Positions 46,355-54,610 of a DNA stretch of 64,000 nt are shown piece after piece (position 1 is the first letter of the stretch; each line of letters starts with the position of its first letter). Where the stretch lies: the NCBI RefSeq assembly GCF_002167005.1, contig NZ_NHTN01000016.1:62001-126000 (forward strand). Direction: 5' to 3'. A program made the position numbers and the translations under genes. The notes under the pieces are model-generated. The model ran no database searches. It saw only the letters and a program-made list of their open reading frames with translations, and was not told the DNA's origin. This DNA comes from Indiicoccus explosivorum. GTDB lineage: Bacteria > Bacillota > Bacilli > Bacillales_A > Planococcaceae.

Positions 46355-46377
46355 AAACCGGCTCCGGCCGGTTTTTT
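46355..46377 (+). terminator. Terminator after yutM
   Basis: AAACCGGC (46355-46362) pairs with GCCGGTTT (46367-46374), TCCG loop, then more T. Confidence 0.88.
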
Positions 46378-46413
46378 GTTTTATTCCGACGATTCGCCCC
46401 GGCCAACAATTTA

Positions 46414-46442
46414 TTGAAATCACCTGTCAAAAGGGCTAATAT
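46414..46442 (+). promoter_or_regulatory. Sigma-A promoter for yumB
   Basis: TTGAAA (46414-46419), 17-bp spacer, TAATAT (46437-46442). No Rex-type palindrome here, unlike yutJ. Confidence 0.6.
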
Positions 46443-46534
46443 AGAAGGTGGGAAAATCGTCAAAATAACAAAAGACGACAAATCGGGAACGTACTGTTCC
46501 GGAATTTAAAATCAACTTAAAGGTGGTTGCGCTT

Positions 46535-47752
46535 GTGCTAAAAAGACCGTCAATCTTAGTGCTTGGAGCTGGCTACGGCGGATTGAAGACCGTTGTTGAG
46601 CTTCAAAAGGAATTCGGGACTGATGAAGCGGACATTACGCTCATCAATAATAATGAATACCATTACGAGACAACATGGCTCCACGAAGCGGCAGCAGGAA
46701 CGCTTCTTCCGGAAGAGGTGCGCTACGATATTAAAAACATCATCGATAGCGTGAAAGTGAAATTCGTTAAAGCGACTGTTGAAGGAATTGACGTGGACAG
46801 CAAGCGCGTAGCGACCGATGCGGGCGACTTCAGCTATGATTACCTCGTCGTCGCCCTTGGATTCGAAGGAGAGACATTCGGCATCCCAGGACTGGATAAA
46901 TACGCGCTTTCCATTGCCAATGTCAGAGCGGCTACGTACATCCGTGAACACATCGATTACCAATTCGCTGTCTGGTCAGCGGAAGAAGTGAAGGACGACA
47001 GCCGGCTGACGATCGTAGTCGGCGGCGCCGGATTTACGGGCATCGAGTTTCTTGGAGAATTGGCAAACCGGATTCCAGAGCTGTGCAAAGAATTCGATAT
47101 TCCGAGAGAAAAAGTCCGGATTCTTTGTGTGGAAGCAGCGCCGATGGTACTTCCAGGATTTGATGAAGAACTCGTGAAATACGCAGTCGGCCAGCTGAAA
47201 GAGCGGGGAATCGAATTCTCGATCGGCACACCGGTCGTCGAGGCCACTCCTGAAGGTGTCATGATCAAGAAGGGCGACGATGAGACCGAATTCATCAAGG
47301 CAGGGACTGTGGTGTGGGCTGCCGGAATCCGCGGCAACCGCTTGATTGAAGAAACTCCGATTGAAAGCAACCGCGCCCGGGTGAAAGTCGACAAAGATCT
47401 CCGTGCTCCCGGATACCCGGATGTATTCATCGTCGGAGACTGTGCTTTGATGATCAACGAAGAAATCAACCGCCCATATCCACCGACAGCGCAAATAGCT
47501 CTCCAGCAGGCAGAGCAATGTGCAAAGAACATCGCCGCGCTTTCCCGCGGCCAGGAAACGCATGAATTCCACCCGTCCCTGAAGGGCACTGTCTGCTCTC
47601 TCGGCGAACACGATGCTATCGGTGTCGCTTTCGACCGGAAAGTGACTGGAAAAAAAGCGGCTTTCCTGAAGAAAATGATTGATAACCGCGCCCTTTACAT
47701 GATCGGCGGGGCAGGACTGGTCATGAGAAAAGGAAAACTGAACGTTTTTTAA
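46535..47752 (+). CDS. yumB: YumB, type II NADH dehydrogenase
   Basis: 405-residue NDH-2 that passes electrons from NADH to menaquinone without pumping protons. FAD motif ILVLGAGYGGLKTV, NADH motif VVGGAGFTGIEFLGEL, and VFIVGDCALMINE with PTAQIALQQAEQ typical of NDH-2. GTG start 46535 behind AAAGGTGG; GTG 46523 overlaps that site. The C-terminal segment with basic residues probably attaches to the membrane. Terminator follows. Confidence 0.92.
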   Translation: MLKRPSILVLGAGYGGLKTVVELQKEFGTDEADITLINNNEYHYETTWLHEAAAGTLLPEEVRYDIKNIIDSVKVKFVKATVEGIDVDSKRVATDAGDFSYDYLVVALGFEGETFGIPGLDKYALSIANVRAATYIREHIDYQFAVWSAEEVKDDSRLTIVVGGAGFTGIEFLGELANRIPELCKEFDIPREKVRILCVEAAPMVLPGFDEELVKYAVGQLKERGIEFSIGTPVVEATPEGVMIKKGDDETEFIKAGTVVWAAGIRGNRLIEETPIESNRARVKVDKDLRAPGYPDVFIVGDCALMINEEINRPYPPTAQIALQQAEQCAKNIAALSRGQETHEFHPSLKGTVCSLGEHDAIGVAFDRKVTGKKAAFLKKMIDNRALYMIGGAGLVMRKGKLNVF

Positions 47753-47763
47753 TCATAAATGCG

Positions 47764-47787
47764 GGCTCCCGGACAGGGAGCCTTTTT
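47764..47787 (+). terminator. Terminator after yumB
   Basis: GGCTCCC (47764-47770) pairs with GGGAGCC (47776-47782), then TTTTT. Confidence 0.88.
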
Positions 47788-47809
47788 GCGTACTAGGGAG
47801 GTGGATCAA

Positions 47810-48310
47810 GTGGCGGAAAATAAGCGAGGGAACGTCTGGCTGGGCGTTGCCGGTCTTGCGGTAGACGAAAACGGAAGATGGCTGGTCGTAAAAAAACGCT
47901 ACAGCGGCCTTAAGGGAAAATGGTCATTGCCGGCAGGCTTTGTTAAGCACAATGAGACGGTGGACAGTGCCGTTCTCCGGGAAGTCAGAGAGGAGACGGG
48001 ATTGGAATGTGCGGTCACGGGTATGATCGGTTTCCGGTCCGGCGTAATCCGCGGGGAAATCAGTGATAACATGGCGGTCTTTTCACTCCGTCCAATCCGT
48101 GCGGCACAGACGCTGCGGGCGCAGGCCAAAGAAATAGCAGAAGCGAAATGGCTGACGCCCCGTGAAATCGTCGAAGATCCGGATGCGTCCGTAATGCTGA
48201 CGGAAATGGCCGGTTATGAGCTTGGCAGCGGGTACCCGATCATCGAAGGAAAAGATCCGGGAGAAGTATTTGGTTATTCGGCTTATAAACTATTTTTCAA
48301 AACAATCTGA
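47810..48310 (+). CDS. Nudix hydrolase
   Basis: 166 residues. The Nudix box is complete: GFVKHNETVDSAVLREV followed by REETGLE, matching GX5EX7REUXEEXGU. It should hydrolyse a nucleoside diphosphate linked to another group; the substrate cannot be told. GTG start 47810 with AGGGAGGTGG upstream; the frame stays open to 47759 but that region holds the yumB terminator. Confidence 0.88.
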   Translation: MAENKRGNVWLGVAGLAVDENGRWLVVKKRYSGLKGKWSLPAGFVKHNETVDSAVLREVREETGLECAVTGMIGFRSGVIRGEISDNMAVFSLRPIRAAQTLRAQAKEIAEAKWLTPREIVEDPDASVMLTEMAGYELGSGYPIIEGKDPGEVFGYSAYKLFFKTI

Positions 48311-48339
48311 AAAACAAAGGATTAGAGAGAATAATGAAG

Positions 48340-48376
48340 AAAACCTGCTATGTATTCGTTTTCATAGCAGGTTTTT
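48340..48376 (+). terminator. Terminator after the Nudix gene
   Basis: AAAACCTGCTATG (48340-48352) pairs with CATAGCAGGTTTT (48363-48375), then T. Confidence 0.92.
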
Positions 48377-48380
48377 TCGG

Positions 48381-48410
48381 TTGCAGGTGGAGAATGTCGC
48401 GTGATATATT
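48381..48410 (+). promoter_or_regulatory. Promoter for yuiA
   Basis: TTGCAG (48381-48386), 18-bp spacer, extended -10 TGA-TATATT (48402-48410). Confidence 0.6.
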
Positions 48411-48446
48411 ATCAGAAAATTATAAACAAAAAGAGGAGAGATTTAG

Positions 48447-48569
48447 ATGAATTTCAAAAAGAAGGTATCAGCCAACGATTGTCCATATTGTTCAGGAAAA
48501 GGATATTTCCAGCTTCGGCTCGGGGGGTCGGAAACCTGCACATGCTGCTCGGGATCAGGAAAAAAATAA
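48447..48569 (+). CDS. yuiA: YuiA, small zinc-knuckle protein (40 residues)
   Basis: 40 residues containing two CxxCxGxG-type knuckles, CPYCSGKG (Cys12, Cys15) and CTCCSGSG (Cys31, Cys34), like half of a DnaJ zinc finger. Between them lies GYFQLRLGGSET. AGAGGAGAG precedes the ATG; own promoter and terminator. Very likely binds zinc; function unknown. Confidence 0.85.
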   Translation: MNFKKKVSANDCPYCSGKGYFQLRLGGSETCTCCSGSGKK

Positions 48570-48578
48570 ATGTCAGAG

Positions 48579-48608
48579 AAACCGGTCCTGAAGTCAGGAC
48601 CGGTTTTC
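48579..48608 (+). terminator. Terminator after yuiA
   Basis: ACCGGTCCT and AGGACCGGT form the stem around a short loop at about 48590-48595, followed by TTTT. Confidence 0.88.
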
Positions 48609-48646
48609 CTTATTCATGGCAAAGCTGTGAACTGCCATCCGGTTCA

Positions 48647-48675
48647 TTGAAAGGTTTCCGTTAATCGGTTAAACT
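48647..48675 (+). promoter_or_regulatory. Promoter for yuiB
   Basis: TTGAAA (48647-48652), 17-bp spacer, TAAACT (48670-48675). Confidence 0.6.
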
Positions 48676-48704
48676 GATGAAGGAAATGACGGAGGTTGAA
48701 TGGG

Positions 48705-49034
48705 ATGGAAGGATCTTTTTCACTTGTGCAGCTCATTATTTCGATGCTGCTGTTTTTTGTAATGTTCTTTGGAATCGGCTTTTTGCTGAATATGCTGCTG
48801 CGGGTGACGTGGTTTATGGCAATCGTTTATCCGGTGGTGGTGCTGCTGATTATTGATGAAGTGGGCTTCTTTGATTATATCACTGATTCTGGCAGGTCGT
48901 TCAGTTTGCTCGGTGATCGGGCAGCCTCACTTGCGCCCGCCGATATCGCGATCCTGACGGCCGGTTTTGCCGGTGCGGTCACTGCCGGCATTGTCATGAG
49001 AATTTTAAGGAAAATGGGCTATCGCATGTTTTGA
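48705..49034 (+). CDS. yuiB: YuiB family membrane protein
   Basis: 109 residues with three hydrophobic segments (about 8-30, 35-52 and 80-98) and the family motif LLFFVMFFGIGFLLNMLLRV. Start ATG 48705 with GGAGG 9 bases upstream. Conserved in Bacillales, function unknown. A terminator follows between it and the convergent yuiD. Confidence 0.85.
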   Translation: MEGSFSLVQLIISMLLFFVMFFGIGFLLNMLLRVTWFMAIVYPVVVLLIIDEVGFFDYITDSGRSFSLLGDRAASLAPADIAILTAGFAGAVTAGIVMRILRKMGYRMF

Positions 49035-49045
49035 TGGCGCTCCGG

Positions 49046-49079
49046 AATCCTTGCGGGAATTTCCTGCAAGGATTTTTTC
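49046..49079 (+). terminator. Terminator after yuiB
   Basis: AATCCTTGC (49046-49054) pairs with GCAAGGATT (49066-49074), then T-run. Confidence 0.88.
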
Positions 49080-49551
49080 AGTTCACTAAATAAAAAGTGA
49101 CGGATATAAGGATGCCGGTCAGTGCACCCATAAAAACTTCGCTGGGAAGATGCCCTAAAAGGGTTTTCAATTCAATGATCTTTTCTTCTTCTTTCTTCTG
49201 TGACCAGTTTCTGCTTTCTTTCAGGAACAGCTGGACATCGGCCCGCAGCTGGTTGATAATGATTGCCTGTTGCCCCGCCTGAAAACGCACACCCGTGGCA
49301 TCGAACATGACGATGACGGCAAACACAGCGGCTACAGCGAACAATGTCGAACCTGTCCCGTGTTCGAAAGCGACAGCGGTAGTAAGCGCCGTAACAGCAG
49401 CTGAGTGGGAACTCGGCATACCGCCCGTAGAAGTGAACAGCGACCAGTTCAGTTCACGTGTCACCATCCAATAAATGGGGATTTTAATGAACTGGGCGAA
49501 AAAGATGGCGAAAAAGGCAAGCCACAGAGGGGAATTCGACAAAAGCTCCAT
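49078..49551 (-). CDS. yuiD: YuiD, DUF212 divergent PAP2-family membrane protein
   Basis: 157 residues. GGMPSSHSAAVTAL is the PAP2 phosphatase motif PSSHS and MFDATGVR the second conserved block; four hydrophobic segments. The DUF212 group is distantly related to phosphatidic-acid phosphatases, activity unproven. The start at 49551 matches the family N-terminus (MELLSN); the upstream frame to 49572 adds seven unlikely residues. Convergent with yuiB, divergent from the aminopeptidase. Confidence 0.87.
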   Translation of the reverse strand: MELLSNSPLWLAFFAIFFAQFIKIPIYWMVTRELNWSLFTSTGGMPSSHSAAVTALTTAVAFEHGTGSTLFAVAAVFAVIVMFDATGVRFQAGQQAIIINQLRADVQLFLKESRNWSQKKEEEKIIELKTLLGHLPSEVFMGALTGILISVTFYLVN

Positions 49552-49720
49552 TATCAGTAAACAACCTCTCAATCTGTTGAATTAGCGAATTACCGCCAGT
49601 ATATCACAGATAGGTAACGGACAATAATGAATACAGCAGAAACTTCGCGGCACGAACTTTAAGGAAAGCCGGCGGAATGATAAACTTAAAAGGAATCTGT
49701 TGAACAGGAGGAAAGATAAT

Positions 49721-51211
49721 TTGAAGATACACGGAGTAACTGAATTGGAAACATTGAAGGCGGATATCCTGATTTCAGGCGTCGACAAGAATTCGCTGAA
49801 TTCAACGGGAAGGAAAGAACTGGACCGCCGTTTTGACGGCCGTCTTGCAGGATGGCTGGGCAAGGCGATCAAGACAGAACAAAAAGAACTCACTCAGTTG
49901 CCTGCGCTGTCCGGCGGTATCCCTTCAGTTTTATTCATCGGTCTTGGTGACCGCGCAGATCTGGAGGAAGACACGCTCCGTGAAGCATTCGGTCTGGCTG
50001 GGAAGAAGCTGCGAAAAGAAGGTGCAGCAACGGTGGCGGTCGATATCGATTCGTTCACAGCGGCTGGCATCTCTGCGGAAGATGCCGCTTATTTGACAGC
50101 AGAAGGCCTTGTACTGGGAAGTTACGAATACCCCGGGATGAAAACCGATCAGCGCGAATCCGCCCCATTTTTGGATGAACTGCTTCTTTTTACAGCTGAA
50201 GATTCGGAAGATGCAACCGCGGCTGCTGAAATCGGGAGAGCATTCGGCTATTCAGTGAATGAAGCCCGGACGCTCGTGAACATGCCGGCCAATGTGCTGA
50301 CAGCAGTGCGGATGGCGGAATACGCGGAAGAACTTGCCCAAGAATATGGCTTCGAAACTGAAATCCTCGGAAAAGCTCAAATGGAAGAGCTCGGGATGGG
50401 CGCTATTCTTGCAGTGAATCAAGGGTCCTCGGAAGAACCGCGGCTGATTGTCCTAAAGTACAAAGCGACCGAAGACTTCAGCGATCCACTTGCGCTTGTC
50501 GGTAAAGGCGTCACGTTCGATACCGGCGGCTATTCGCTGAAGCCGAAAGATGGGATCGTGGGAATGAAAGGCGATATGGGCGGTGCCGCAGCAGTGCTGG
50601 GGGCGATGCGCATCATCGGCGAGCTGAGGCCGAACAAAAACGTAATGGCGGTCATCGGCGCGACAGATAATATGGTATCGGGCAATGCGTTTAAGCCGGA
50701 TGACGTCATCACTTCCCTGAGCGGCAAAACGATCGAAGTGCTGAATACGGACGCTGAAGGGCGGCTTGTGCTTGCAGACGCTGTTACGTATGCCAAACGG
50801 CTGGGAGCAACCCGGCTGATTGATGTCGCCACGCTGACCGGCGGAGTCATCGTCGCATTGGGGATGGATAAAACCGGTGTACTGACGAACGATGAAGAAT
50901 TTTTTGAAACCTTCCTGAATGCATCGAAGGAATCAGGGGAATTTGTCTGGCGGCTGCCGCTCACGGAAAATGATAAAAAGCGGCTGAGGAAAAGTGATGT
51001 GGCTGATTTAAACAATTCACCGGGCAGAGACGGCCATATGATTTTCGGCGGCGGTTTCGTCGGGGAGTTTGTCGGGGAGACACCGTGGATCCACTTGGAT
51101 ATTGCAGGCACTTCAAATGCGCCGGCTGCCTATGATTTCGGTCCGAAAGGCGGAACCGGTGTGATGGTGCGCACGCTGGCGATGCTCGTCGAGCAGCTGG
51201 AGAGCAAATAA
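49721..51211 (+). CDS. pepA: Leucyl aminopeptidase, M17 family (YuiE/PepA)
   Basis: 496-residue cytosolic dizinc aminopeptidase. The signature NTDAEGRLVLADAV carries metal ligands, with VGKGVTFDTGGYSLKP and GDMGGAAAVLG completing the site. The N-terminal macro-like domain occupies about residues 1-165. TTG start 49721 with AGGAGG 7 bases before; an upstream TTG at 49700 overlaps that site. In B. subtilis the equivalent is yuiE. Confidence 0.94.
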   Translation: MKIHGVTELETLKADILISGVDKNSLNSTGRKELDRRFDGRLAGWLGKAIKTEQKELTQLPALSGGIPSVLFIGLGDRADLEEDTLREAFGLAGKKLRKEGAATVAVDIDSFTAAGISAEDAAYLTAEGLVLGSYEYPGMKTDQRESAPFLDELLLFTAEDSEDATAAAEIGRAFGYSVNEARTLVNMPANVLTAVRMAEYAEELAQEYGFETEILGKAQMEELGMGAILAVNQGSSEEPRLIVLKYKATEDFSDPLALVGKGVTFDTGGYSLKPKDGIVGMKGDMGGAAAVLGAMRIIGELRPNKNVMAVIGATDNMVSGNAFKPDDVITSLSGKTIEVLNTDAEGRLVLADAVTYAKRLGATRLIDVATLTGGVIVALGMDKTGVLTNDEEFFETFLNASKESGEFVWRLPLTENDKKRLRKSDVADLNNSPGRDGHMIFGGGFVGEFVGETPWIHLDIAGTSNAPAAYDFGPKGGTGVMVRTLAMLVEQLESK

Positions 51212-51217
51212 CAGTTA

Positions 51218-51260
51218 AAAAGAAGCAGGCGGAATCCCGAAAGGATTGCCGCCTGCTTTC
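51218..51260. terminator. Terminator between the aminopeptidase gene and the mrp operon
   Basis: AAGCAGGCGGAATCC (51223-51237) pairs with GGATTGCCGCCTGCTT (51243-51258, one bulged G). On the minus strand it is followed by TTCTTTTTAA, so it best terminates mrp; on the plus strand only TTTC follows. Confidence 0.82.
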
Positions 51261-51625
51261 TACATGTTCCGTTTCTTTTCAGCAATCACTTGCTTCAAAT
51301 CATCATGCGCCGTTTCTTTAGCCGGCTGTACACCGGATACATAAGCCGCCCGTCCGATCAGGTGGCCGGACAGCGGCGACGTGATGAACAGGAAGACAAT
51401 CGCCAGGATAAGTCGTGAATTGAAATGGCCTTCCGCCAGCCAGAAATAAATGAAGACACCTGCCAGCACCCCGAGAACTCCCAATGTGGCACTTTTAGAA
51501 GAAGCATGGGACCTCGTATAAATATCGGGCAGCCGCACGAGGCCGAGAGCTGTGACCAAACTGAAAATGACGCCGAGGGAAATGAACAGAATGGTTAAGA
51601 TGTTAACGATCACTTCGCCGGTCAA
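51260..51625 (-). CDS. mrpG: MrpG, Na+/H+ antiporter subunit G
   Basis: About 121 residues, three membrane helices; family block GLVRLPDIYTRSHASSKSATLG. Start taken as TTG 51625 with AGAGGTG 6 bases upstream; GTG 51634 and GTG 51613 are alternatives. It overlaps mrpF. Last gene of mrpABCDEFG, needed for complex integrity. Confidence 0.88.
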   Translation of the reverse strand: MTGEVIVNILTILFISLGVIFSLVTALGLVRLPDIYTRSHASSKSATLGVLGVLAGVFIYFWLAEGHFNSRLILAIVFLFITSPLSGHLIGRAAYVSGVQPAKETAHDDLKQVIAEKKRNM

Positions 51626-51884
51626 AAACCTCACCTCTTTCCAGGAACTTCGCGAACGCAGCTGTCCCGATAAATGCCAGAATACTCATCAAAAGAATGA
51701 TTTCCAGAAAAAACTCAGTTTCGAAAATCAGAGACAGCAAAGCGACAATCGAAATGAGCGATATACCGATCGCATCCAGCGCGACGACCCGATCAGGGAC
51801 TGTCGGGCCCTTGATCAGCCGGATCAGCAAGCCGACGACGGACAGGCTGACAAGGATAAGGGATATCCAGAAAAATATGATCAT
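51603..51884 (-). CDS. mrpF: MrpF, Na+/H+ antiporter subunit F
   Basis: 93 residues with three hydrophobic helices and the motif GPTVPDRVVALDAIG. MrpF has also been linked to cholate export in B. subtilis. GGAGGTGAG precedes the ATG, which overlaps the mrpE stop by 4 bases. Confidence 0.92.
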   Translation of the reverse strand: MIIFFWISLILVSLSVVGLLIRLIKGPTVPDRVVALDAIGISLISIVALLSLIFETEFFLEIILLMSILAFIGTAAFAKFLERGEVFDRRSDR

Positions 51885-52360
51885 GAACGGCTCACCTCCA
51901 GAATCGCCTGCTCGAAAGTGTCTTTAATACTTTTGACGGCTTCTTCGATATCGGCCGCATCAATGGCATGGATGTAGAGTTTCTTCTGATCGTCGGATAC
52001 AGCGAGCACGAGCGTTCCCGGAGTCAGTGTGATGAGGGAAGACAGCAGCGTCACTTCCCAGTCCCGCCTCAGGACGGTTTCATACTCGAAAATGGCGGGC
52101 TGCATATCGAGCCTTGGTTTAAGAATCAGCAGGAACACCGACACACTGGATAAAAACAGCTCTTTGAGAAACAGGAACACCAGGGATATGACCGCCCATA
52201 TGCGGAGTACGTACAGCCGCTGGGGGAAAAACCTGCGCATACCGAGCAAAAGCAGCAGCCCCAGGAAGTAACCGACGATGAATGTGGACGGTGTAAAAGA
52301 CACCGTCAAGAACATCCAGACGAGCGCCAGAAAAAAATTTAACAGAATTTGAGCGGACAT
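51881..52360 (-). CDS. mrpE: MrpE, Na+/H+ antiporter subunit E
   Basis: About 159 residues, two to three N-terminal helices and a cytoplasmic tail with TLTPGTLVLAVSDDQKKLYI and HAID, the family block. Start at 52360 (AAAGGAG 9 bases upstream, within mrpD); ATG 52366 is the alternative with spacing that is too short. Confidence 0.9.
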   Translation of the reverse strand: MSAQILLNFFLALVWMFLTVSFTPSTFIVGYFLGLLLLLGMRRFFPQRLYVLRIWAVISLVFLFLKELFLSSVSVFLLILKPRLDMQPAIFEYETVLRRDWEVTLLSSLITLTPGTLVLAVSDDQKKLYIHAIDAADIEEAVKSIKDTFEQAILEVSRS

Positions 52361-52366
52361 TGACAT

Positions 52367-53848
52367 CTACTCCTTTAGGACCGCGTCGATATAGAAGGAT
52401 GGATTCAAGAGAACTTCCCCCGCGCCTGAGATCAGCGGCATGAACCATTCTGCGCCAGCTCCGAGAACGATCGTCAAAATGACCATGCCTGCTGCAGGAT
52501 AAAACATCCGCCGGAATACCGGTTCTTTGATTTTAACTGTTTCCACGGGGTCTCCCCAAAACGCGTAAAGGAAAATCCGGATCACACTCATCAGGACCAG
52601 CAGGGAGGAGGCAAGGACGAACAGGCTTCCCCATAATTTCAAATCCTCGAATCCTCCTTGGACAATCAGCAGTTTGCCGGGGAATCCGCTGAGAGGCGGG
52701 ATGCCGGCCAGGCCGAAGGCGGCGATCAGATAGAACCAGCCCAAGGCGGGTCGGGTCTTCATGAGACCGCCCATTTTCCGAAGGTCGGAAGTGCCGAACA
52801 GAATCGCAACGATTCCGACAAGGAAAAACAGGGCGGCTTTGATCATCATGTCATGGATGAGGTAGAAGATGGCTCCGTCGATGCCCGCTTCCGTCAGCTG
52901 TGCTGCACCGAACAGAATGACCCCGACTGCAATGATGATGTTATAGACGATGATCTTCTTAACATCGAAATACGCAAGGGCGCCTATACACCCTGCGGCG
53001 ATCGTAAGAAGAGCGACAATGGACAGCAGTTCATGGGTGTATCCCGTGTTCATTGTAAAAAAGAGCGTATAAGTGCGGATGATGGCATACACCCCGACTT
53101 TTGTCAGCAAGGCTCCGAAAAGGGCCAGCACCGGCATGGGCGGTGCATGATAAGAACCAGGCAGCCAGAAATAGAGCGGGAAAATGGCGCCTTTGAAGCC
53201 GAACACTACCAGAAACAGGACGGCGATGACGGTCAAGATGCCGACCGCTTCAATCTGCGGTATTTTCACGGCCAGGTCTGCCATGCTTAGTGTCCCTGTA
53301 ACGGAATAAAGGTAAGCGACCGCGGAAACAAACAGTGCCGAAGAAATCACATTGACCAGAATGTATTTAATCGATTCACGGAGCTGCGCCTTTTCGCCTC
53401 CGAGGACGATCAGCAAGTAAGAGGCCATAAGGAGGACTTCGACAAATACGAACAGATTGAAGATGTCACCTGTCGTAAATGCGCCGTTCACACCTGTCAG
53501 CAGGAACAGGACCCCCGGATAATAATAAAATTTCTCCCGCTCTTTCCTTATGCTCTCGAAACTATACAGAACGACAAACAGCGTAATGATGGATGATGTC
53601 GACACCAGGAGGGCGGAAAACAGATCCGAAACAAGTGTAATGCCGAACGGTGCCGGCCAGCTTCCGAGCGTCACTGCCAGAATGCCGCCCGTGTAGACTT
53701 CATATATCAGCCAGAAAGAAGCCAGGACAGTCAATGCGAGCGCACCGGTCGCAACCGCCCGCTGCAGGATGATCCGCTTCGGGAAAAACAGCAGAATGAC
53801 TGCAAACAGCATGGGAATCAGCAGAGGAATTAAAGGCAGGTTAATCAT
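52367..53848 (-). CDS. mrpD: MrpD, Na+/H+ antiporter subunit D
   Basis: 493 residues, about 14 helices, homologous to Complex I proton-channel subunits NuoM/N. Conserved GDIFNLFVFVEVLLMASYLL, including the essential glutamate, and LPGSYHAPPMPVLALFGALL. Overlaps mrpC by 8 bases. Confidence 0.95.
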   Translation of the reverse strand: MINLPLIPLLIPMLFAVILLFFPKRIILQRAVATGALALTVLASFWLIYEVYTGGILAVTLGSWPAPFGITLVSDLFSALLVSTSSIITLFVVLYSFESIRKEREKFYYYPGVLFLLTGVNGAFTTGDIFNLFVFVEVLLMASYLLIVLGGEKAQLRESIKYILVNVISSALFVSAVAYLYSVTGTLSMADLAVKIPQIEAVGILTVIAVLFLVVFGFKGAIFPLYFWLPGSYHAPPMPVLALFGALLTKVGVYAIIRTYTLFFTMNTGYTHELLSIVALLTIAAGCIGALAYFDVKKIIVYNIIIAVGVILFGAAQLTEAGIDGAIFYLIHDMMIKAALFFLVGIVAILFGTSDLRKMGGLMKTRPALGWFYLIAAFGLAGIPPLSGFPGKLLIVQGGFEDLKLWGSLFVLASSLLVLMSVIRIFLYAFWGDPVETVKIKEPVFRRMFYPAAGMVILTIVLGAGAEWFMPLISGAGEVLLNPSFYIDAVLKE

Positions 53849-54188
53849 AGTCTTCAGTTCCTCTCATTAAATTGACATTGTCGGTACCTAATTCCTGATA
53901 GGCCCGATAAGCCAATACAAGGAAAAAGGAAGTGACAGCGAACGAAATGACGATTGCAGTCAGGATCAGTGCCTGGGGAAGCGGATCTGCGTAATCCGCC
54001 ACCGTCACTCCCTCCGCGACAACAGGAGGCTTTCTGCCGCCCAAACCGCCCATCGTCAGGATCAGTAGGTGAGCCCCATGGCTGAGTACAGCTGTTCCGA
54101 TAATGATCCGGAGCAGGCTTTTGGACAGCATCAGGTAAACGGCTGCCATGAACAGAAATCCGATGAGGACGGACATGAAAATTTCCAC
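53841..54188 (-). CDS. mrpC: MrpC, Na+/H+ antiporter subunit C
   Basis: 115 residues, three helices, homologous to NuoK: GTAVLSHGAHLLIL and DPLPQALILTAIVI. GTG start with GGAGAGG 7 bases upstream; one-base overlap with mrpB. Downstream genes overlap, consistent with stoichiometric production. Confidence 0.95.
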   Translation of the reverse strand: MEIFMSVLIGFLFMAAVYLMLSKSLLRIIIGTAVLSHGAHLLILTMGGLGGRKPPVVAEGVTVADYADPLPQALILTAIVISFAVTSFFLVLAYRAYQELGTDNVNLMRGTEDYD

Positions 54189-54610
54189 TATTCATCCTCT
54201 CCAATCGTTTGAATGATAATCATCGTCACACCAACCACAACCAGGAAAACCCCCAGATCGAACAGAGTGGCGCTGTGAAAAGACGTTTTACCGAGAAGCG
54301 GCAAGTAAACGTATGTGTGGGCGTGCGTGAAAAAAGGCACACCGAACAGGATAGAAGCTGCAGCCGTTCCAAGCGATATCAGCAGCCCCGCTGCTGCTAT
54401 CTGCACATAATCGACCGGTATGATCCGGTTGACCGTTTCAATATCGAACGCGAGCATGAGCAGGACCAGTGCGCCAGCGGCCAGCAGGCCTCCGACAAAT
54501 CCGCCGCCGGGTGAATAATGTCCGGCAAAGAAGATGTAGATGGCGAACAGCAGGATGATGAAAACGACTGCTTTTGTGGCTGTCTGGATGATTACATCAT
54601 TGCTTCTCAT
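54188..54610 (-). CDS. mrpB: MrpB, Na+/H+ antiporter subunit B
   Basis: 140 residues, four helices; GHYSPGGGFVGGLLAA and GVFLVVVGVTMIII are family features. AAAGGAAGA precedes the ATG. Overlaps the end of mrpA by 14 bases. Confidence 0.95.
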   Translation of the reverse strand: MRSNDVIIQTATKAVVFIILLFAIYIFFAGHYSPGGGFVGGLLAAGALVLLMLAFDIETVNRIIPVDYVQIAAAGLLISLGTAAASILFGVPFFTHAHTYVYLPLLGKTSFHSATLFDLGVFLVVVGVTMIIIQTIGEDE

